The notes under the pieces were generated by a model. The model was not told the origin of the DNA and did no database searches. It worked only from the letters and a program-made list of their open reading frames with translations. A DNA stretch of 64,000 bases from NCBI RefSeq assembly GCF_001905665.1, contig NZ_LIVX01000011.1, positions 62,001-126,000 on the forward strand, read 5' to 3'. A program made the translations under genes and the position numbers. Shown piece by piece: positions 59,425 through 64,000 of the stretch; the first letter of the stretch is position 1; each line of letters begins with the position of its first letter. The stretch comes from Streptomyces sp. CB02261. GTDB taxonomy: Bacteria; Actinomycetota; Actinomycetes; Streptomycetales; Streptomycetaceae.

Positions 59425-60978
59425 TCAGCTCATGAACTTCTTGAACTCGTCCGGGAGCTCGAAGTCCTTGGGGGTCTGCCCCGCGGCCGGGAGGCCGAAG
59501 GCGCCGCCCGCCTGGGCCTGCTCGCGGCGCTCGGCCGCGGCCTGCTCCTCGGCCTTCCGCTTCATCGGGTTGCCGCTCTTGCGCTTGCCCTTGGCCTGCT
59601 TGATCTGCTTCTTCTGCCGGCCGGGGCCGCCACCCATGCCCGGCATGCCCGGCATACCGGGGAGACCGCCGCCCTGGGCCATCCGGGACATCATCTTGCG
59701 GGCCTCGAAGAAGCGCTCGACCAGGCCCTTGACCGCGCTGACCTCGACGCCCGAGCCCTTGGCGATACGGGCGCGGCGGGAGCCGTTGATGATGGTCGGG
59801 TCCTGGCGCTCGCCGGGGGTCATCGACTTGATGATGGCGGCCGTACGGTCGACGTCCCGCTCGTCGATGTTGGCGATCTGCTCCTTCATCTGGCCCATGC
59901 CCGGGAGCATCCCGAGGAGCTTCGAGATGGAGCCCATCTTGCGGACCTGCTCCATCTGCGCCAGGAAGTCGTCGAGCGTGAACTCCTGGCCCTTCTTCGA
60001 CGCGAGCTTGGAGGCCATCTTGGCGGCCTCTTCCTCGTCGAAGGTCTGCTGGGCCTTCTCGATGAGGGAGAGCATGTCGCCCATGCCGAGGATGCGGGAC
60101 GCCATGCGGTCCGGGTGGAACGCGTCGAACTCGTCCAGCTTCTCGCCGTTGGAGGCGAACATGATCTGCTTGCCGGTGACGTGCGCGATCGAGAGCGCGG
60201 CACCACCGCGGGCGTCGCCGTCGAGCTTGGAGAGCACGACGCCGTCGAAGCCGACGCCGTCACGGAAGGCCTCGGCGGTGTTGACCGCGTCCTGACCGAT
60301 CATGGCGTCGACGACGAAGAGGACCTCGTCGGGGCTGACGGCGTCGCGGATGTCCGCGGCCTGCTGCATCAGCTCCTGGTCGATGCCGAGGCGGCCGGCG
60401 GTGTCGACGATCACGACGTCGTACATCTTGGTCCGCGCGTGCTCGATCGAGTCCTTCGCGACCTGGACCGGGTCTCCGACGCCGTTGCCCGGCTGCGGGC
60501 CGTAGAAGGCCACGCCCGCGCGCTCGGCGACGACACCGAGCTGGGTGACCGCGTTGGGGCGCTGGAGGTCGCAGGCGACGAGCAGCGGGGAGTGACCCTG
60601 GCCCTTGAGCCAGAGGCCGAGCTTTCCGGCGAGGGTGGTCTTACCGGCACCCTGGAGACCGGCGAGCATGATCACGGTGGGCGCGGTCTTGGCGAACCGC
60701 AGGCGCCGGGTCTCGCCACCGAGGATGGAGACGAGCTCCTCGTTGACGATCTTGATGACCTGCTGGGCCGGGTTCAGGGCCTGGGAGACCTCGGCGCCGG
60801 TGGCGCGCTCCTTGACCTGCTTGATGAAGGACCGGACGACCGGCAGGGCGACATCCGCTTCGAGCAGCGCGATACGGATCTCGCGGGCGGTGGCGTCGAT
60901 GTCCGCCTCGGACAGACGGCCCTTGCCGCGGAGGTTCTTGAAGGTCGCTGCAAGGCGGTCGGAGAGGGTATCGAACAC
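59425..60978 (-). CDS. ffh: Signal recognition particle protein Ffh
   Basis: The 517-residue GTPase has the N domain, G domain (GLQGAGKT at 107-114, DTAGRL, SKLDGDARGG) and methionine-rich M domain. It ends in a Met/Gly/Pro run (GGGLPGMPGMPGMGGG) and a Lys-rich tail. It targets nascent membrane proteins with 4.5S RNA and FtsY. The 120-base spacer from glnD contains a hairpin. Confidence 0.96.
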   Translation of the reverse strand: MFDTLSDRLAATFKNLRGKGRLSEADIDATAREIRIALLEADVALPVVRSFIKQVKERATGAEVSQALNPAQQVIKIVNEELVSILGGETRRLRFAKTAPTVIMLAGLQGAGKTTLAGKLGLWLKGQGHSPLLVACDLQRPNAVTQLGVVAERAGVAFYGPQPGNGVGDPVQVAKDSIEHARTKMYDVVIVDTAGRLGIDQELMQQAADIRDAVSPDEVLFVVDAMIGQDAVNTAEAFRDGVGFDGVVLSKLDGDARGGAALSIAHVTGKQIMFASNGEKLDEFDAFHPDRMASRILGMGDMLSLIEKAQQTFDEEEAAKMASKLASKKGQEFTLDDFLAQMEQVRKMGSISKLLGMLPGMGQMKEQIANIDERDVDRTAAIIKSMTPGERQDPTIINGSRRARIAKGSGVEVSAVKGLVERFFEARKMMSRMAQGGGLPGMPGMPGMGGGPGRQKKQIKQAKGKRKSGNPMKRKAEEQAAAERREQAQAGGAFGLPAAGQTPKDFELPDEFKKFMS

Positions 60979-61050
60979 GGCGGTCGCGGATCCTCAGGTG
61001 TCGGGGGCGGTCGGATTGCCCTCCAGGGTATCGGGCCGCTCGAAGTGTGT

Positions 61051-61082
61051 GCCCCCGCCCGCCGGATCCGGCGCGCGGGGGC
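61051..61082 (-). terminator. Terminator after glnD
   Basis: GCCCCCGC (61051-61058) pairs with GCGGGGGC (61075-61082), enclosing, after one C.C mismatch, the 14-bp palindrome CGCCGGATCCGGCG. It lies 17 bases past the glnD stop at 61099 and 73 bases before the ffh start. Confidence 0.78.
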
Positions 61083-61098
61083 GGGTCGGGGCGGGGTG

Positions 61099-63582
61099 TC
61101 AGCGAAGGGCCGACTCCAGGGTCCGGGCCAGGTCGATCGCCTCTTCGTCGGGGAGGAGGGAGCCGTCGGGGCGGGTCACGTACAGGGTGTCGACGGCGTT
61201 GGCGCCGAGCGTGGAGACATGGGCGCTCCGGACCCGTACCGCCGCACCCTCCAGGGCGCGGCCGATGCGGTGGAGGAGACCGGGCGCGTCCTGGGCCCGG
61301 ACCTCGATGACGGTGGCGAGGCGGGAATCGGCGGCGGCGACGGTGACGCGGGGCGGCGGGGCGGTGAGGCCGCGCCGGCGCGGGTAGGCGGCCTCGCGTT
61401 CGGCGAGGCGGGCGGGGATGTCGAGCGAGCCGTCGAGGGCGCGGACGAGGTCGGCGCGGAGCCGGTGGGCCTGCGGGAGCGAGCCGTACTCGGCGGCGAC
61501 GCGCCAGTCGAGGACGAGGACGGAGCCGGCGCCGAGCTCGGTGGGCAGTTCGATGGCCCGCAGGTCGGCGGCGCGGACGGTCAGCCGGTGGAGGGCGAGG
61601 ACGCCGGCGACGGCGGGCAGGACGCCGGGCTGGTCGGGCAGGGCGATGACGAGTTCGACGCCGACGGGCTCGGGCTCCTCCGGATCGGCGTGCTCCGCCG
61701 CGGGCTCCTCCCCCGCCCGGCTGGTGTGCAGGGCGAGGACGGGTTCGCCGGTGCGCAGGGCCTCGACGGCGAGGCGCTCCTGTTCGGCGCTGGGGGCCGC
61801 GGCCTCGGGGTCGGGCGGGGTCTGGCCCGCGAGGACGCCCGCGACCCGCTTGACCAGGTCGGAGACGAGGGAGGCGCGCCACGACGACCAGGCGGCGGGC
61901 CCGGTGGCGAGCGCGTCGGCCTCGGTGAGGGCGTGCAGCAGCTCCAGCGTGCCGACGGTGCCGACGGCGGCGGCCACGGAGCGGACGGTGGCGGGGTCGT
62001 CGAGGTCGCGCCGGGTGGCGGTCTCGACGAGGAGCAGGTGGTGGCGGACGGCGGTGGCGACGATGCCCACGTCGGCGCGGTCGAAGCCGATGCGGGTGGC
62101 GAGGTCGCGGGCGATCGTCTCCCCGGCGACGGAGTGGTCGCCCGGCCAGCCCTTGCCGATGTCGTGGAGGAGTGCGGCGACGAGGAGCAGGTCGGGGCGG
62201 CCGACGCGGCGGGTGAGCGAGGAGGCCCGGACGGCGGTCTCGACGAGGTGGCGGTCGACGGTCCAGGTGTGGACGGGGTTGCGCTGGGGCCGGCAGCGGA
62301 CGCGTTCCCAGTCGGGGAGCAGCCGGGTGATCAGCCCTTCGGCCTCCAGGGCCTCCCAGACGGGCACGGTCGCCTCGCCGGCGCCGAGCAGGGTGACGAG
62401 CTCCTCGCGGGCCTCGGCGGGCCAGGGCACGGGCAGGGGCTTGGCGGTGGCGGCGAGGTGGCGTAGGGCGTGCAGGGAGATCGGCAGGGCGGACTGGGCG
62501 GCCGCCGCGGCGGCGCGCAGCGGCAGCACGGGGTCGCGTTCGGGCCGTGCGGTGCGGGCGAGGACGACCTCGCCGTCCATCTCGACGACGCCTTCGGCGA
62601 GCGGGGTGCGCTCGACGGGGGGTTTGCCGGCGCCGGCGCGGCCGCTCCCCGCGCGGCCGGTGAGCAGGGCCCGCAGCCGGGGGCGGGTGGAGCGGGCCTT
62701 CAGGACGCGGTTGACCTCGCGCCAGGTGACGTCGGTGGCGTACGAGATCGTCCGGGCGGCCTCGTACACCTCGCGGAGCAGGGTGTCGGCGTCGAGGAGG
62801 CCGAGTTCGGCGGCGACGGCGTCCTGTTCCTGGAGGGCGAGCCGGTCGGTGGCGCGGCCGGTGGTGAGGTGGAGGGCGTCGCGCACGTCGAGGAGGCGGC
62901 GGCGGGCGGCGTCGAGGCCCTCGCGGGGCGCGTCGGCGAGCCAGGAGGCGGCGACGGCGCGGAGGACCTGGGCGTCGCGGAGTCCGCCCCTGGCCTCCTT
63001 GAGGTCGGGTTCGAGGAGGAACTGCAGCTCGCCCATGCGTTCGGCGCGATCACGGCAGAGCGCGTCGAGTTCCGGGAGGCGCTGGGGGGCCTGGTTGCGC
63101 CAGTCCGCGAGGATCGTGGTGCGCAGGGCGGCGACGAGGCCGTGGTCTCCGGCGAGGGGCCGGGCGTCGAGGAGGCCGAGGTGGACCTTGAGGTCCTCGG
63201 CCGCGGTGGCGCGGGCCTCGGCGGGGGTGCGGACGGAGTGGTCGAGGGCGAGCCCGAGGTCCCAGACCGGATACCAGATCCGGTCGGCGAGAGCGGCGAT
63301 CGCGGCCTTGTCGGCGCTGCCGTCGTGGAGCAGGAGGAGGTCGAGGTCGCTGCGGGGGGAGAGCTCGGCGCGGCCGTAGCCTCCGACGGCGACGAGGGCG
63401 ACCCCCCGGGGCGGGCCGGCGGCCGTGAAGAGCCCGGACAGCCAGTCGTCGGTGAGCCGGGCGAGGGCGGCACGGCGCGGCGGCCCGGACCGCTCCTTCT
63501 CATGGAGGAGGAGCAGCCGGGCCGCCGCGTAACCGCCGGGTCCCGAATCTTCGGTCTTCTCGCTGACTTCGAGGCTCGTCAC
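61099..63582 (-). CDS. glnD: [Protein-PII] uridylyltransferase/adenylyltransferase GlnD
   Basis: The 827-residue enzyme modifies and demodifies PII according to glutamine. It has a nucleotidyltransferase domain with GGYGRAELSPRSDLDLLLLH, a central HD phosphohydrolase domain with AALLHDIGKGWPGDHS, and two C-terminal ACT domains (VELVIALPDQPGVLPAV; VIEVRAQDAPGLLHRIG). In Streptomyces coelicolor GlnD is known to adenylylate GlnK. The GTG at 63582 has AGGAG seven bases upstream. It follows glnK by 20 bases. Confidence 0.95.
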   Translation of the reverse strand: MTSLEVSEKTEDSGPGGYAAARLLLLHEKERSGPPRRAALARLTDDWLSGLFTAAGPPRGVALVAVGGYGRAELSPRSDLDLLLLHDGSADKAAIAALADRIWYPVWDLGLALDHSVRTPAEARATAAEDLKVHLGLLDARPLAGDHGLVAALRTTILADWRNQAPQRLPELDALCRDRAERMGELQFLLEPDLKEARGGLRDAQVLRAVAASWLADAPREGLDAARRRLLDVRDALHLTTGRATDRLALQEQDAVAAELGLLDADTLLREVYEAARTISYATDVTWREVNRVLKARSTRPRLRALLTGRAGSGRAGAGKPPVERTPLAEGVVEMDGEVVLARTARPERDPVLPLRAAAAAAQSALPISLHALRHLAATAKPLPVPWPAEAREELVTLLGAGEATVPVWEALEAEGLITRLLPDWERVRCRPQRNPVHTWTVDRHLVETAVRASSLTRRVGRPDLLLVAALLHDIGKGWPGDHSVAGETIARDLATRIGFDRADVGIVATAVRHHLLLVETATRRDLDDPATVRSVAAAVGTVGTLELLHALTEADALATGPAAWSSWRASLVSDLVKRVAGVLAGQTPPDPEAAAPSAEQERLAVEALRTGEPVLALHTSRAGEEPAAEHADPEEPEPVGVELVIALPDQPGVLPAVAGVLALHRLTVRAADLRAIELPTELGAGSVLVLDWRVAAEYGSLPQAHRLRADLVRALDGSLDIPARLAEREAAYPRRRGLTAPPPRVTVAAADSRLATVIEVRAQDAPGLLHRIGRALEGAAVRVRSAHVSTLGANAVDTLYVTRPDGSLLPDEEAIDLARTLESALR

Positions 63583-63602
63583 CCGGCGGCTCCTTCGTGT
63601 GC

Positions 63603-63941
63603 TTACAGTGCGTCCGGACCGCGCTCGCCGGTGCGGACCCTGACGGCGGTCTCGACCGGCACGCTCCACACCTTGCCGTCACCGATCTTGCCGGTTCGGG
63701 CGGCCTTCACGACGACGTCGATGAGCTGTTCGGCGTCCTCGTCCTCGACCAGGACCTCGATGCGGATCTTGGGGACCAGGTCGACGGTGTACTCGGCGCC
63801 CCGGTAGACCTCGGTGTGGCCGCGCTGGCGGCCGTAGCCGCTCGCCTCGGTGACGGTGAGGCCGTGGACGCCGAACGCCTGCAGGGCCTCCTTGATCTCG
63901 TCGAGCCGGTGCGGCTTCACGACCGCGGTGATGAGCTTCAT
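63603..63941 (-). CDS. glnK: Nitrogen regulatory protein PII
   Basis: The 112-residue PII protein has Tyr51 in the T-loop (RGAEYTVDLVPK), the site modified by GlnD. The C-terminal GKIGDGKVWSVPVETAVRVRTGE binds nucleotide. It senses 2-oxoglutarate and ATP/ADP and gates AmtB. Its ATG overlaps the amtB stop by four bases. Confidence 0.96.
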   Translation of the reverse strand: MKLITAVVKPHRLDEIKEALQAFGVHGLTVTEASGYGRQRGHTEVYRGAEYTVDLVPKIRIEVLVEDEDAEQLIDVVVKAARTGKIGDGKVWSVPVETAVRVRTGERGPDAL

Positions 63942-64000
63942 GCGTCCACCTTCTTGTTCTCCGTGACAACCGGGGCGGGGGCGGTGGAGCGCGAGGACGC
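63938..64000 (-). CDS. amtB: Ammonium transporter AmtB, C-terminal end only
   Basis: The last 63 bases read in frame as a short hydrophilic tail ending VTENKKVDA and a TGA that overlaps the glnK ATG (ATGA). No AmtB core is visible; the identity rests on the fixed amtB-glnK-glnD order in actinomycetes and on the coupling to glnK. Confidence 0.65.
   Translation of the reverse strand, partial: ASSRSTAPAPVVTENKKVDA

Noticed and set aside
1..64000. tRNA, rRNA, insertion sequences and prophage genes
   Set aside because: Reading all intergenic spacers showed no cloverleaf, rRNA signature, transposase or phage protein; short spacers leave little room for them.

Overview
The window is a contiguous piece of a Streptomyces (or very close actinomycete) chromosome. 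GC content is very high, codon third positions are strongly G/C, and the developmental sigma factor gene whiG, a run of four type I signal peptidase genes, a chitinase preceded by DasR-type direct repeats and the housekeeping blocks rpsB-tsf-pyrH-frr-cdsA and rpsP-khpA-rimM-trmD-rplS are all present. I see no tRNA, rRNA, insertion sequence, prophage, integrase or CRISPR array. Species assignment is inference; no search was run.

Positions 1-30000 are a polyamine and GABA region. An aldehyde dehydrogenase (cut by the left edge), a DMT exporter, a PucR regulator and an orphan VirD4-like ATPase lie left of gabT. After a PAP2 phosphatase and a secreted chitinase comes a six-gene operon reading leftwards: aldehyde dehydrogenase, PotD, PotA, PotB, PotC and an FAD amine oxidoreductase. 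A second cluster (25159-29963) holds a gamma-aminobutyraldehyde dehydrogenase, an orphan second PotD, an Lrp/AsnC regulator and a class III aminotransferase. Together these could import putrescine or spermidine and convert them through 4-aminobutanal and GABA to succinate. Between the two clusters lie a NADAR protein, a DUF4190 membrane protein, an adenosine-deaminase-family enzyme best read as 6-aminodeoxyfutalosine deaminase (menaquinone pathway), a GDPD, a SAM methyltransferase and a broken histidine kinase fused to the tail of a serine hydrolase.

Positions 30200-36800 hold a two-gene ABC exporter-like pair, a RibD-type reductase and a thiamine ABC transporter (binding protein, fused permease, ATPase). 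The transporter mRNA leader on the minus strand carries a clear TPP riboswitch followed by hairpins, one overlapping the Shine-Dalgarno.

Positions 36800-64000 are almost all core genes read leftwards: rlmN, cdsA, frr, pyrH, tsf, rpsB, (rightward M23 peptidase), a TetR regulator, whiG, dprA, comM, yraN, a DUF2469 gene, a Nudix hydrolase, four signal peptidases, rplS, trmD, rimM, khpA, rpsP, a SprT-like protein, (rightward methyltransferase), ftsH, ffh, glnD, glnK and the last codons of amtB. Strong GC-rich hairpins separate many transcription units.

I found no clear new defence or mobile system. The observations I rate highest are the riboswitch and its putative expression platform, the composite histidine-kinase pseudogene, the orphan VirD4-like ATPase with a fresh 24-bp tandem duplication, the split polyamine-to-succinate region with its untested operators, and the structured trmD-rplS spacer.
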